DNA of 64,000 nt. It comes from an uncultured Oscillibacter sp. (GTDB taxonomy: Bacteria; Bacillota; Clostridia; Oscillospirales; Oscillospiraceae). The DNA lies in assembly GCA_910587705.1 (NCBI GenBank), contig CAJUMX010000001.1, positions 372,001-436,000 on the forward strand. Reading direction: 5' to 3'. Of this stretch, positions 32,992 through 41,784 are shown piece after piece; within the stretch, counting starts at the first letter, position 1; the number at the start of each line of letters is the position of its first letter. The notes below the pieces were generated by a model. It worked only from the letters and a program-made list of their open reading frames with translations, ran no database searches and had not been told where the DNA came from. The translations under genes were made by a program, and so were the position numbers.

Positions 32992-33903
32992 ATGAATCGA
33001 CTTGCGAGAACCGCCGCCAAGCTTCTGGCGCTCACCATGATTTCCACGATGTTCCTCACCGTCACGGCTTTTGCCGCCGAGGGGGACCCCCTGGTAGTGG
33101 GCATCGGCAAAACCACCGGCTCCTCCCTCCGCCTCCGGTCCGACCCGTCCCTGGACGCCTCCGTCATTACCATGCTGAACAAGGACTGGACCATCGCCGT
33201 CCTGGGCGAGGCCGACGGATGGTACCACGTGGCCCACAACGGAGACGACGGCTACGTCTCCGCCGAGTTCTTCACCATGAGTGAGGAAACCGAATTCGAG
33301 TACTACGGCCGGATCAACGCCCGGGGCGTCAACGTCCGGGCGGAGGCCAGCATCGACAGCGAAATCGTGAACAACCTGGGCCTGGGCTCCGGCGTCACGG
33401 TCACCGGCATCGAAAACGGCTGGTATCACATCACTGGTACATACGGCGAAGGCTGGGTCCGCAGCGACTATATCAGCCTGACCAACGAGACCCCCCTCAC
33501 CCCCGGCGCCAGCGTGGGCGACAGCGGCATCGTGGACTTTGCCCGGCAGTTCCTGGGCACCCGGTATGTTTATGGCGGCGCGGCCCCCGGCGGCTTCGAC
33601 TGCTCCGGCTTCACCATGTATGTGTACAAGCAGTTCGGCGTCTCCCTGCCCCACACGGCCACTGGCCAGTGGCAGAGCGGCCTGGGCACCCGGGTGTACA
33701 GCCTGGGCGAGCTCCAGCCCGGTGATCTGGTGTTCTTCAACGATCCCAAGCGGAACGCCGGCAAGGCCTGCTCCCACGCGGGCATCTACATCGGCGGCGG
33801 TCAGATGATTCACTCCTCCTCCTCCCGGAGCGGCGGCGTGATTTACTCCGACTTGACCGACGGCTACTATAATACATACTTCGTGGGCGGCATTCATATC
33901 TGA
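32992..33903 (+). CDS. Secreted SH3b-NlpC/P60 peptidoglycan endopeptidase
   Basis: A 303-residue exported hydrolase. The signal peptide ends near VTAFAAE (about 29). Two SH3b domains follow (about 35-95 and 105-165). The C-terminal NlpC/P60 catalytic domain has Cys204 in GFDCSGF, His262 in CSHAGIYIG and a downstream His274. It likely cleaves stem-peptide bonds of peptidoglycan outside the cell. The ATG follows GAAAGGAAG. A strong terminator follows. Confidence 0.94.
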   Translation: MNRLARTAAKLLALTMISTMFLTVTAFAAEGDPLVVGIGKTTGSSLRLRSDPSLDASVITMLNKDWTIAVLGEADGWYHVAHNGDDGYVSAEFFTMSEETEFEYYGRINARGVNVRAEASIDSEIVNNLGLGSGVTVTGIENGWYHITGTYGEGWVRSDYISLTNETPLTPGASVGDSGIVDFARQFLGTRYVYGGAAPGGFDCSGFTMYVYKQFGVSLPHTATGQWQSGLGTRVYSLGELQPGDLVFFNDPKRNAGKACSHAGIYIGGGQMIHSSSSRSGGVIYSDLTDGYYNTYFVGGIHI

Positions 33904-33917
33904 TTTTAGGACAAGCT

Positions 33918-33950
33918 AAGGCGGCACGGTTTTTACCGTGCCGCCTTTTT
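33918..33950. terminator. Terminator between NlpC/P60 and anti-sigma genes
   Basis: 13-bp stem AAGGCGGCACGGT/ACCGTGCCGCCTT with a TTTT loop and T tail, between convergent genes. Confidence 0.88.
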
Positions 33951-33960
33951 GCGCGTGGAC

Positions 33961-34971
33961 TCAATGGATGGGAATCTCCACGCCGTTCCAGCGGACGCAG
34001 ACCGCTTTGCTCAAATCGATGGGGGCCTCGAAGGGACCATAGGATTCGTACCAGCACTCGTCGTCCCGGCCGCTCCCCATGGTGTTGTCCAGATAAATCT
34101 CCTTGCCGTCCGCCATCACGACAGAAATCTCCAGGGGAGGACAGAGGAGCGTGTCGTCCTCCGCTCCGTGGGCCCATCTGGAGCGGTAATACAGCCCCAG
34201 GGGGGACATGCGCAGGGCATCCAGTGTCACGGTCCCAAAGCGTTCATCCTCCACGGTGACGCCGGTGGTGTCCAGCGTCCGGCTCTCCACATTGCCCGTG
34301 TGGGTCCCGATGTTGAAATCCCAGCTTCCGCTGAGGACGGGGGTATAGATCTTATCCGGGCTTTGAACCCAGAGACCGGGGATGTGGAGTACCTTGTCTG
34401 TCCCGTCAGAGAAGTTCACGCCCTCGATAGGCCAGAGGCGGATGACAACGGTCAGGACCTGGCTGTCCCCGGTGCGGGGCATCCATTCAAATTCCAAATT
34501 CCCCCGGATGTCGTTTCCGGTGCCGTCCAGCAGGGTCACGCTTTCCCCGGCGTCGGGATTAAAGAGCTGGTAATAGCCCTCGTCCTCGCCGTAGTCCGGC
34601 AGGACCGTGCCCTCCGGGGCCCGGATTTCCAGCATCAAATAGTAGAAGTCCTGGTCCCCGAAGGCCGCCAGGGGGGTCATGGTGGTCCCGTTGGCCTCCG
34701 CCGCCGGGAGCTCTTGGCTCAGGGTCTTGACGATCTCCTGCTGGGTTTCATCCAGCCGCCCGAAATAACGCTCCCACAGCGTCCCCGCCGCTACGGCGGA
34801 GCCCGCCAGCACCAGCGCCGCCAGCGCCGCCGCCAGGCCCATCCTGGCCCAGCGTATGGGACGGCGAACGGGGACGGCTTTTCCCTTCATCAGCGCTTCC
34901 GTCAGGGCCTCCCGGCCAGCCGGGGTATAGCGCACCCGGTTCAGCTCACTCTGAAAAACATTCTTGTCCAT
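33961..34971 (-). CDS. Membrane anti-sigma-factor-like protein (DUF4179 type)
   Basis: A 336-residue protein. A short cytoplasmic N-terminus, MDKNVFQSELNRVRYTPAGR, is followed by one membrane helix near residues 45-63 (MGLAAALAALVLAGSAVAAG) and a large extracytoplasmic domain of about 270 residues. This is the layout of anti-sigma proteins paired with clostridial ECF sigma factors. The ATG at 34971 is five bases from AGGAGG. The gene overlaps the sigma factor end by 26 bases, supporting co-regulation. Confidence 0.75.
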   Translation of the reverse strand: MDKNVFQSELNRVRYTPAGREALTEALMKGKAVPVRRPIRWARMGLAAALAALVLAGSAVAAGTLWERYFGRLDETQQEIVKTLSQELPAAEANGTTMTPLAAFGDQDFYYLMLEIRAPEGTVLPDYGEDEGYYQLFNPDAGESVTLLDGTGNDIRGNLEFEWMPRTGDSQVLTVVIRLWPIEGVNFSDGTDKVLHIPGLWVQSPDKIYTPVLSGSWDFNIGTHTGNVESRTLDTTGVTVEDERFGTVTLDALRMSPLGLYYRSRWAHGAEDDTLLCPPLEISVVMADGKEIYLDNTMGSGRDDECWYESYGPFEAPIDLSKAVCVRWNGVEIPIH

Positions 34972-35458
34972 CACAGCCTCCTAACATGGTCCTCAGCTTC
35001 GCCTTGCCCCGATAGAGATAGGTGCTGACCTGAGCGGGCCGGCAGCCCATCAGGGCGGCGATTTGGTCAACTCCGTATTCCTCGTAATAGCGCAGGTAAA
35101 CGGCTTGCCGGTACTTCTCCGGCAGGGTCAGCACCGCCTCCAGCACCGGGCTCTCCCCCGACTCCGGCATGGTGACCGCCGCGTCCGCCGCCGCATCGAG
35201 AGAGACCCTTTTCTGGGCCCAGGCGGATTTTTTCAGGTCCTTGCAGCAGTTGACCGTCACCCGCAGAACAAAGGCCCGCTGGCGATTGGGGTCCGGGAAG
35301 CGCTCCGGACGGGTCAGCAGCTTCAAGAGCACCGTCTGACACACGTCCTGGGCGTCCTGGGGATTGCCGGTCCAGGTGTAAGCCACCCGGAGAACCGTAT
35401 CTGCCCAGCGCTCCACCAGCGTTTCCGCCTCTTGGCGGGTATAGGTGATCTGTTCCGT
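34946..35458 (-). CDS. ECF-type RNA polymerase sigma factor, start codon unclear
   Basis: About 170 residues with region 2 (VLRVAYTWTGNPQDAQDVCQ and KLLTRPERFPDPNRQRAFVL) and region 4 (LPEKYRQAVYLRYYEEYGVD, then MGCRPAQVSTYLYRGK). The first usual start is GTG at 35416, with no ribosome site and mid-helix 1. The frame continues upstream as TEQITYTRQEAETLVERW, just what an ECF N-terminus looks like. It reaches an ACG codon (35456-35458) eight bases after AAGGAG. No ATG/GTG/TTG fits there, so an ACG start, a mutated start, or a sequence error are the options. Confidence 0.8.
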   Translation of the reverse strand, partial: TEQITYTRQEAETLVERWADTVLRVAYTWTGNPQDAQDVCQTVLLKLLTRPERFPDPNRQRAFVLRVTVNCCKDLKKSAWAQKRVSLDAAADAAVTMPESGESPVLEAVLTLPEKYRQAVYLRYYEEYGVDQIAALMGCRPAQVSTYLYRGKAKLRTMLGGCDGQECFSE

Positions 35459-35647
35459 AGTATCATCTCCTTTTGAACGGCCGTTCTACTGATAAAACGA
35501 ATCAGAGGTGGGAAATCTCACAGTATCCGGGGAAATTTTTCACGCAACCGGGCCGGTTGCGGGCCGGGTTGGTGGACGCAACCGGCGCAACCTGCTATAC
35601 TGTGGGCCATGAAACATGTTTCGATTTACTTGAGGGAGGATATGCAA

Positions 35648-36664
35648 ATGCGTATTTCCGAAATCATCAAGCAGGCCCGGGAGGGCTTGGGGCTGACCCA
35701 GGAGGACCTGGCGGAACGGTTAGAGGTCAGCCGCCAGGCCGTCAGCAAGTGGGAGCTGGGGGCCTCGGTCCCCAGCCCAGAGAATCTGGCGCTTTTGGAG
35801 AAGGTGCTGGGGGTCAGCTTCCCCGCGCCGGAGGAGGCCGCCCTTCCCGAGCAGGAACCCGGCACCGCGGGGAAAGTGCCTTTTTGGAACTGGAAGCGGG
35901 TTGTGCTCCTGGTCCTGGGGATGCTGGTTGTGCTGGCTCTGCTGGCAAATGTGATGTTTATGCTGCTCGTGGGGGGCACTGGAGACACCCGCACGGACAC
36001 GCCCCGGCCCTCGGAGCCGTATATTTCTGGCGTTTACTTCTTCAACGAGGACGCCGGACAGCTCCAGCATGACCCCCAGGCCGGAGCCGGGTGGTATCTG
36101 TTCGCCCCGGACTCCCGGGTCTATCTCCTGGTGACGTTTGAGGACGGTTCTGAGAACTCCATCAACGCCGTCTCGTTGTTCCTGACTCCCACAGGGACGG
36201 AGACCCTGGAATACCGGGAACAGATCGGGGTCCAGGCGGCGGGCGAGGGCCGGGACTTCGCCCTCTTCGCCTGGAACATCCCGGAGGCGCTGACGGCGCA
36301 TTTGGAAATCGTATTGGAGTGCGGCGGTGGGGACCGGGTCACGGAGACGCTGGGCGTGGCGACCCCATACCCGGAAACCCCGGAAGAGGCGGAAACCCTG
36401 ACCATTCCCGGCAGGGTCCTGCTCTTTATGGACGAGCCTTATAGGGTGCTGCGGGCCTCCGGCGCTCCCGAGGAGGAGATCGTCTGGACCTCGTCAGACC
36501 CCGCCGTCGTGGAGGTCACCGACATTGGCGCCCTCTTCCCCGTCAGCCCCGGCGCGGCCGCCGTCACCGCAGAGTGGAACGACCAGACCGCGGAATGCCA
36601 GGTTGAGGTATTTACGGGAACCGAACCCACGGATGTGCCCGGCGTAAGCAAAGTCGTGCAGTAA
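35648..36664 (+). CDS. XRE-family HTH membrane protein with Ig-like domain
   Basis: A 338-residue protein. An N-terminal Cro/XRE helix-turn-helix (about 1-60; LTQEDLAERLEVSRQAVSKWE) is joined to one membrane helix near residues 88-110. An extracytoplasmic part follows, ending in a Big2/Ig-like domain (IVWTSSDPAVVEVTDIG). It could transmit an outside signal to a DNA-binding domain. The ATG at 35648 is eight bases from GGGAGG. It is divergent from the ECF sigma/anti-sigma pair, so they may share control. Confidence 0.85.
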   Translation: MRISEIIKQAREGLGLTQEDLAERLEVSRQAVSKWELGASVPSPENLALLEKVLGVSFPAPEEAALPEQEPGTAGKVPFWNWKRVVLLVLGMLVVLALLANVMFMLLVGGTGDTRTDTPRPSEPYISGVYFFNEDAGQLQHDPQAGAGWYLFAPDSRVYLLVTFEDGSENSINAVSLFLTPTGTETLEYREQIGVQAAGEGRDFALFAWNIPEALTAHLEIVLECGGGDRVTETLGVATPYPETPEEAETLTIPGRVLLFMDEPYRVLRASGAPEEEIVWTSSDPAVVEVTDIGALFPVSPGAAAVTAEWNDQTAECQVEVFTGTEPTDVPGVSKVVQ

Positions 36665-36668
36665 AAAA

Positions 36669-36696
36669 ATCAGGGCCGTCAAGGCCCTGATCTTTT
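36669..36696 (+). terminator. Terminator
   Basis: 8-bp stem TCAGGGCC/GGCCCTGA, 5-base loop, then TCTTTTG. Confidence 0.8.
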
Positions 36697-36802
36697 GCGT
36701 CTCAAAAAACTCCGTTACCGTCGCTCCGGCCTGGTTTCCCACCAGACAACCAGAGCGCGCGAACGCTCTTTTTGCTTACTTTTTCTCTCGAGAAAAAGTA
36801 GG

Positions 36803-38200
36803 TTAGCCCTCTTCCGCCATCTTCCGCCCCATGAGCACCCCCATGGCGGAGGACATCATCAGACCTCTCGTCCAGCCGGAGGAATCCCCCAGGCAGTGGA
36901 GGCCCTGCAAGCTGGTGTTGAAGTCCGTGTCCATCTTCACCCGGTTGGAGTAGAATTTCAGCTCCGGGGAGTACAGCAGCGTCTCGTAGGAGGCGAAGCC
37001 CGGCACCACGTAGTCCATGGCCTGGATGAAATTGATGATGTTCACCATGGCCCGGTAGGGCATGGCGGCGGTAATGTCCCCCGCTACCACGTCCGGCAGG
37101 GTGGGCCGGATGTTGGACTGGGCCAGTTCCTTCTGCCACGTCCGCTTGCCGTCCAGAATGTCGCCAAAGCGCTGGACCAGAATCTGGCCGTTGCCCAGCA
37201 TATTGGTCAGCTCCCCCACCTTCCGGGCATAGGCAATGGGCTGGTTGAAGGGCACGCTGAAATTATGGGAGCAGAGGATGGAGAGGTTCGTGTTGTCGCT
37301 TTTGAATTCCTTATAGGAATGCCCGTTGACCACCGCCAGGTCGTTGTCGTAGTTCTCCTGGCTGACAAAGCCGCCGGGATTCTGGCAGAAGGTCCGCACC
37401 TTGTTCTTAAAGGGCTTGGGCCAGCCCACCAGCTTGGACTCGTAGAGAACCCGGTTCACCATCTCCATGACCTCGTTCCGGACTTCTACCCGGACGCCGA
37501 TGTCCACGGTGCCGGGGGCGTGGGCGATGTTGTGCTCCGCGCAGAGGTTCTCCAGCCAGTCCGCCCCCCGGCGGCCGGTGGCCACCACGGTGTGTTTGGC
37601 GTGAATCTCAAAGTCCTGGCGGCGGTCGGAGACCGTGACGCCCTTGCAGACGTCGTTCTCCAGAATGAGGTTCTGACACTCGTAGCCAAAGAGGATTTCC
37701 ACCCCGTTCTCCTGAAGGTAACGCTCAATGCCGAGATAAATGTCGTGGGCCTTCTCCGTGCCCATGTGGCGGATGGGGCAGTCCACCAGCTTGAGACCCG
37801 CCTGGATGGCCCGCTTGCGGATTTCCTTCCGGTCCTCCGGGTACTCCAGCCCCTCGATGTGGGTATCCGCGCCGAAGTCCAGGTAAATTTTGTCCGCATA
37901 GTGGATGGTCTCCTGGGCCAGGTCCGTACCGATGAGGGTGGGCAGGTCCCCGCCCACCTCATAGCTCAGCGACAGCTTCCCGTCGGAGAAGGCCCCCGCG
38001 CCGGAGAAGCCGGTGGTGATGTGGCAGTAGGGCTTGCAGTTTACGCACTTGTTGGTCTGGCTTTTGGGACAGCGACGGTTTTCGATGCTCTGCCCCTTTT
38101 CCACCATGACAATTTTCTGCCGGCTGCCCTTTTTCAGCAGCTCCAGGGCGGTGAAAATACCAGCGGGGCCCGCGCCCACGATCACGACGTCTGCGTTCAT
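36803..38200 (-). CDS. FAD-dependent dehydrogenase (COG2509 type)
   Basis: A 465-residue flavoprotein. The N-terminal dinucleotide fold is VIVGAGPAGIFTALELLKKG. A Cys-rich stretch CPKSQTNKCVNCKPYCHITTG (about residues 44-63) is followed by GFSGAGAFSDGKLSLS, and a C-terminal FAD block LHCLGDSSGWTRGLMMSSAMG. This matches the poorly characterised FAD-dependent dehydrogenase family common in Firmicutes. The substrate is unknown. The ATG follows AAAAGGAG. It is the last gene of the mltG-U32-FAD transcript. Confidence 0.88.
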   Translation of the reverse strand: MNADVVIVGAGPAGIFTALELLKKGSRQKIVMVEKGQSIENRRCPKSQTNKCVNCKPYCHITTGFSGAGAFSDGKLSLSYEVGGDLPTLIGTDLAQETIHYADKIYLDFGADTHIEGLEYPEDRKEIRKRAIQAGLKLVDCPIRHMGTEKAHDIYLGIERYLQENGVEILFGYECQNLILENDVCKGVTVSDRRQDFEIHAKHTVVATGRRGADWLENLCAEHNIAHAPGTVDIGVRVEVRNEVMEMVNRVLYESKLVGWPKPFKNKVRTFCQNPGGFVSQENYDNDLAVVNGHSYKEFKSDNTNLSILCSHNFSVPFNQPIAYARKVGELTNMLGNGQILVQRFGDILDGKRTWQKELAQSNIRPTLPDVVAGDITAAMPYRAMVNIINFIQAMDYVVPGFASYETLLYSPELKFYSNRVKMDTDFNTSLQGLHCLGDSSGWTRGLMMSSAMGVLMGRKMAEEG

Positions 38201-38215
38201 AGCGGCTTCTCCTTT

Positions 38216-39463
38216 TTATCCATTTGTTTCCTTTACTGGTTCTGCCCCCTTAGCCGAGAGGTCCTTGGCCCACCGGACAATGGTCCAGGGGGGCACCGGC
38301 CAGGGGAGCTTCATGCGGAAGATGCTCTGGGGCGTCCGGGGCTCGAAGAGGGGCAGACCGTCCCCGTCCGCCATCTCCGGAACCATCATTTCAAAGGGCC
38401 GCACACCTGGTCCCACCAGCTCCACCGTGTCTCCGGTCCGGAACTTGTTCCGGAGGGACAGCATAGCGTTTCCCGCATCGTCGCAGTCCGTGACGATGGC
38501 GGCCACCTGCCACTCCCGGACGTACCGGGCGTCGTCGTAATACTGGCCCGGCGGGCCATAGAAAAAGCCGGTGGAATAGGGACGGTGGCTGACATGCTCC
38601 ACCTCATCCCGCCAGGTGGGGTCTATTTCCTCCCCCGCCGCCAGGGCATCCAGGCCATGACGGTAGGCGGCGGTAACCACGGCGGCGTAATAGGCGGACT
38701 TGGCCCGGCCCTCGATTTTCAGGCTGTCCAGGAATTGCAGGTCCTCCAAATGGTCAATCATGCACATATCCCGGGAGTTCAAAATGTAGGCCCCCTGGCC
38801 GTCCTCCTCAATGGGGAAGAACTCGCCGGGGCGCTTCTCCTCCACAAGGGCGTATTTATACCGGCAGGGCTGGGCGCAGGCTCCCCGGCTGGAGTCCCGG
38901 CCCGTCATGTAGTTGCTCAAGAGGCACCGGCCGGAGTAGCTGACGCACATGGCCCCATGGACAAAGGCCTCCAGCTCCAAAGAAGCGGGGGTCTTGTCCC
39001 GGATGGTACGAATCTCCTCCAGGCTCAGCTCCCGGGCCAGAATGACCCGAGAGGCCCCCAGGTCGTGCCAGGCCCGGGCGGTCTCGTAGTTTGTCACCCC
39101 GGCCTGGGTGGAGACGTGGCGGGCCACATGGGGGGCGTACTTCCCCGCCAATTGGAAGGCTCCCAAATCCGCCAAAATCACAGCGTCCACCCCAGCGGCC
39201 TCCAAGCGCTCCAGGTGGGCGGGGAGACGGTCCATCTCCTCATTTCGGGGCATGGTGTTGACGGTGCAGTGGACCCGGACCCCGTGGGCATGGGCAAAGG
39301 CCACGGCCTCGGCCAGGCCCTCGGGGGAGAAGTTCCCCGCGAAGGCCCGCATGCCGAAGTCCGTTCCCGCCAGATACACCGCGTCCGCGCCGTAGAGGAC
39401 CGCCATGCGGAGGCGCTCCGGGTCCCCCGCCGGGGCCAGGAGTTCCGGTGTTTTAATTTCCAT
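38216..39463 (-). CDS. Peptidase U32 family protein (TrhP/YrrO-like)
   Basis: A 415-residue member of the U32 family. Several members are now linked to prephenate-dependent tRNA (hydroxyuridine) or rRNA hydroxylation rather than collagen cleavage. It has PELLAPAGDPERLRMAV, the FVHGAMCVSYSGRCLLS signature and GACAQPCRYKY with the conserved Cys set. The start overlaps the end of mltG by 11 bases. The mltG-U32 order parallels the B. subtilis yrrL-yrrNO region. Confidence 0.92.
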   Translation of the reverse strand: MEIKTPELLAPAGDPERLRMAVLYGADAVYLAGTDFGMRAFAGNFSPEGLAEAVAFAHAHGVRVHCTVNTMPRNEEMDRLPAHLERLEAAGVDAVILADLGAFQLAGKYAPHVARHVSTQAGVTNYETARAWHDLGASRVILARELSLEEIRTIRDKTPASLELEAFVHGAMCVSYSGRCLLSNYMTGRDSSRGACAQPCRYKYALVEEKRPGEFFPIEEDGQGAYILNSRDMCMIDHLEDLQFLDSLKIEGRAKSAYYAAVVTAAYRHGLDALAAGEEIDPTWRDEVEHVSHRPYSTGFFYGPPGQYYDDARYVREWQVAAIVTDCDDAGNAMLSLRNKFRTGDTVELVGPGVRPFEMMVPEMADGDGLPLFEPRTPQSIFRMKLPWPVPPWTIVRWAKDLSAKGAEPVKETNG

Positions 39464-40634
39464 AGTACTCGGCGCTGTTCACGAAGTTCACGTGTTCGTT
39501 GTAGGTTTCGAAGTAGTGGTGCTTTTCGTCCTTGCCCAGGGCGTAGTAATAATAGCCCGTCTCCTCCGGCTCCAGGGCGGCCTCGATGGCCGTCAGGCCG
39601 GGGTTGGCAATGGGCGTAGGCGGCAGACCCGGGTATTTGTAGAGGTTATAGGGCGTGTCCGTCTCCAGGTCCGTCTGGGTGATGGCCCCCTCGTGCCCCG
39701 GCAGGCCGTAGAGCAGGGAGGCGTCCACCTGCAAGAGGCCGTTGGTTCCAGCCTTGTTTCCGGGGCCGTCCAGGCGGTTGTAGATGACGGAGGCAATGCG
39801 GGCCTGATCGGTGCCGTCGGTCTCCCGCTCGATGAGGGAGGCAATGGTGATGATCTTTTTCAGGTCATAGCCCTTGGCCTCCCAGGCGGCCAGCAGCTCG
39901 TCGTCCAGCTTGCTGTTGAAGTTTTTGATAAGGCGGTTCAGGGCGTTGGCGGGCTTTTCGTTCACATAGAACTCGTAGGTGTCTGGGAAGAGGAAGCCCT
40001 CCAGGCGGCTGATGTCCTCGGACTCATTGTCAATGAAGTCGTAGTCAAAGTCGGCAGTCTGAGCCGCCTCCGTGAGGGCCGCCTCCGTGTTGACGCCGTT
40101 TTTCGCCAGCACGGCGATGGTCTGGGCCACGGTGTAGCCCTCGGGGATGGTGACCTGGACGGTTTCCGCCGTCATGTTTCCGGCGGCGCTCCGCATGCCC
40201 AGCACCAGGGCATGGTAATCCATGTCCGTGTTCAGGGCGTGGGAGCCCATGCCGATTTTTTCCTCCGCGTTGGTGATGTTGGCGTAGAGCTTGAAGAACC
40301 AGGGGTACTCGATGAGCCCCGCCGCCTTCAGCTTGTCGGCCACGGTGTCCACGGTGTCCTCGGAGGACACCTCCACCACCATCTCCACCGGCGGGGCCCC
40401 CGCCCGGTTGAAGGAGCAGAAATCGCTGAACAGCAGCCACCCGGCGCAGCCCAGCAGTGCGGAGGCCAGGGCCACAAAAATCAGGTGCAGCAGCATAAAC
40501 AAAAGCGGGTGCATCCGCCGCCGCTTCCGGCGGCGCTTTCGCTGGGGGGGACGCTGGGAAGCGTGGGACGGCGGTTCCCGGCGGACCTGTCCGGCGTCCC
40601 AGCTGGCGGTGTCGCTGTTGTGGAATTCGGCCAT
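39453..40634 (-). CDS. mltG: Endolytic murein transglycosylase MltG
   Basis: A 393-residue membrane enzyme that cuts nascent glycan strands and sets chain length. The N-terminus is cytoplasmic and very basic (RPPQRKRRRKRRR). One membrane helix lies at about 44-70. A LysM-like YceG part follows, and the catalytic motif IASLIERET has Glu269. Family blocks GFLFPDTYEF, ASVIYNRL, LLQVDASLLYGLPG and TPYNLYKYPGLPPTPIANPG are all present. The ATG follows AAGGAGG. Confidence 0.96.
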   Translation of the reverse strand: MAEFHNSDTASWDAGQVRREPPSHASQRPPQRKRRRKRRRMHPLLFMLLHLIFVALASALLGCAGWLLFSDFCSFNRAGAPPVEMVVEVSSEDTVDTVADKLKAAGLIEYPWFFKLYANITNAEEKIGMGSHALNTDMDYHALVLGMRSAAGNMTAETVQVTIPEGYTVAQTIAVLAKNGVNTEAALTEAAQTADFDYDFIDNESEDISRLEGFLFPDTYEFYVNEKPANALNRLIKNFNSKLDDELLAAWEAKGYDLKKIITIASLIERETDGTDQARIASVIYNRLDGPGNKAGTNGLLQVDASLLYGLPGHEGAITQTDLETDTPYNLYKYPGLPPTPIANPGLTAIEAALEPEETGYYYYALGKDEKHHYFETYNEHVNFVNSAEYYGN

Positions 40635-40808
40635 GTTGAAAAACCTCCTTGCGCACGGCGCGCCCCGGGAAACATCTCCTCGAAAAAAGGACGAGGCAAA
40701 TTTTCAGGGGGCCAGGCTCCCGACGGAGGCCGGGAGCATAGAATATCTCAAATCCAAGGTCCTGACGCCGCGGTCCGCGGCCCCGGGTCCAAAGAAAGGT
40801 GACTGATT

Positions 40809-41063
40809 ATGTGCTTTAACAACGGAAACGACAATGGCTGCCTGTGGATCGTACTCATCATCATCCTGTTCTGCTGCTGCGGCTGCGGCGGCGGAAACAG
40901 CTGGGGCTGGAGCGGCAACAACTGGGGCAGCGGATGCAACTGCGGTTGTGGCTGCGGAGGCTGCAACGGCGGATGCAACTGCGGCTGTGGCTGCGGAGGC
41001 TGCAACGGCGGATGCAATTGCGGGTGCAACTGCAACTGCGGATGCAACGACTCCTGCTGCTAA
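40809..41063 (+). CDS. Cys/Gly/Asn-rich repeat miniprotein
   Basis: An 84-residue protein. A short polar start (MCFNNGNDNG) is followed by a hydrophobic stretch CLWIVLIIILFCCC and then a tail of CNCGCGCGGCNGG repeats ending CNDSCC. More than a third of the tail is cysteine. The N-terminal hydrophobic layout recalls small clostridial/bacillar coat or membrane miniproteins, and the tail recalls metallothionein-like or cross-linked coat material; neither is proven. The ATG has AAAGGTG at seven bases. A terminator follows the stop. Confidence 0.75.
   Translation: MCFNNGNDNGCLWIVLIIILFCCCGCGGGNSWGWSGNNWGSGCNCGCGCGGCNGGCNCGCGCGGCNGGCNCGCNCNCGCNDSCC
40932..41030 (+). repeat. 39-bp tandem repeat in the Cys/Gly miniprotein
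   Basis: Two copies at 40932-40970 and 40971-41009 differ by one base, and a degenerate third copy follows. Each unit encodes 13 residues (GCNCGCGCGGCNG). Confidence 0.9.
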
Positions 41064-41078
41064 GCACCAGCGGACAGG

Positions 41079-41104
41079 GCGGGACGCTTTGCGTCCCGCT
41101 TTTG
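41079..41104. terminator. Terminator of the Cys/Gly miniprotein gene
   Basis: 9-bp stem GCGGGACGC/GCGTCCCGC with TTT loop and TTTT tail. Confidence 0.8.
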
Positions 41105-41112
41105 CCCGCTCT

Positions 41113-41784
41113 TCAGCGGGACAAGCGGTCCAAAACGATGGTCAAAACCTCTTGGTGGATGTCCTCCGGCGTCCGGGGCACGCCGCCCTTGGCGCAGCTC
41201 ACCACGGCCCAGCCCTGGGCCCGGGCGATTTCCCCGGCACATTCCCGGCAGCGGCGGAGATAGTCCCCGTCCTGCTCGTGGATGTCGGCAGCGGTGTGGG
41301 TCTCCGCCTCCCGGCGGCGCATGAGCCGGCTTGCCGCCTCGGTGGGCATGTCCAGATACAGGACAATATCCGGCTCTGGAAGCCCGAAGCGGCGGTATTC
41401 CAGGTCAAAGAGCCAGTTCAAAAACTCCCACCGCTCCCCCTCCGGGAGCTTGGAGGCCTGATGGACGGCGTTGGACGTGGTATAGCGGTTCGCCACCACG
41501 ACGCCGCCGGACTTGTAGAACCCACCCCAGTCCTCTTTGTAGGAGGCAAAGCGGTCTATGGCAAACATGGCGGAAGCGGCGCAGGCGTTCACGTCCCCGG
41601 GGGCTCCCCCCAGGGCGCCGTGCAGGTACAAATTAGCCGGCTCGGCAAAGGGGTTGCCGTACCGGGGAAAGTCGATCTCCCGGCAGGAAATGCCCCGGGC
41701 CTCCAAGCCCCGCAGCAGCAGCCCCGCCTGGGTGGCCTTGCCGGAGCCGTCGGTACCCTCCAAAACAATCAGCGTTCCGTTCAT
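41113..41784 (-). CDS. tmk: Thymidylate kinase
   Basis: A 223-residue P-loop kinase making dTDP from dTMP. The Walker A is GTDGSGKAT at 10-18. The DFPRYGNPF segment, ANRYTTSNAVHQASK and LYLDMPTEAASRLMRRR follow. The YKEDWGGFYKSGG region fits the larger, divergent Tmk branch of Clostridia. Its ATG overlaps the stop codon of the TagA-like gene by four bases, so the two are coupled. Confidence 0.93.
   Translation of the reverse strand: MNGTLIVLEGTDGSGKATQAGLLLRGLEARGISCREIDFPRYGNPFAEPANLYLHGALGGAPGDVNACAASAMFAIDRFASYKEDWGGFYKSGGVVVANRYTTSNAVHQASKLPEGERWEFLNWLFDLEYRRFGLPEPDIVLYLDMPTEAASRLMRRREAETHTAADIHEQDGDYLRRCRECAGEIARAQGWAVVSCAKGGVPRTPEDIHQEVLTIVLDRLSR

Noticed and set aside
36774..36802. 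Palindrome-like TTTTTCTCTCGAGAAAAAG near the FAD gene end considered as a mobile-element end
   Set aside because: No transposase, no target duplication, and it is a short simple hairpin that may just assist termination.
40932..41030. Tandem repeats considered as a CRISPR-like array
   Set aside because: The units are contiguous, in frame, 39 bp without spacers, and encode a protein repeat.
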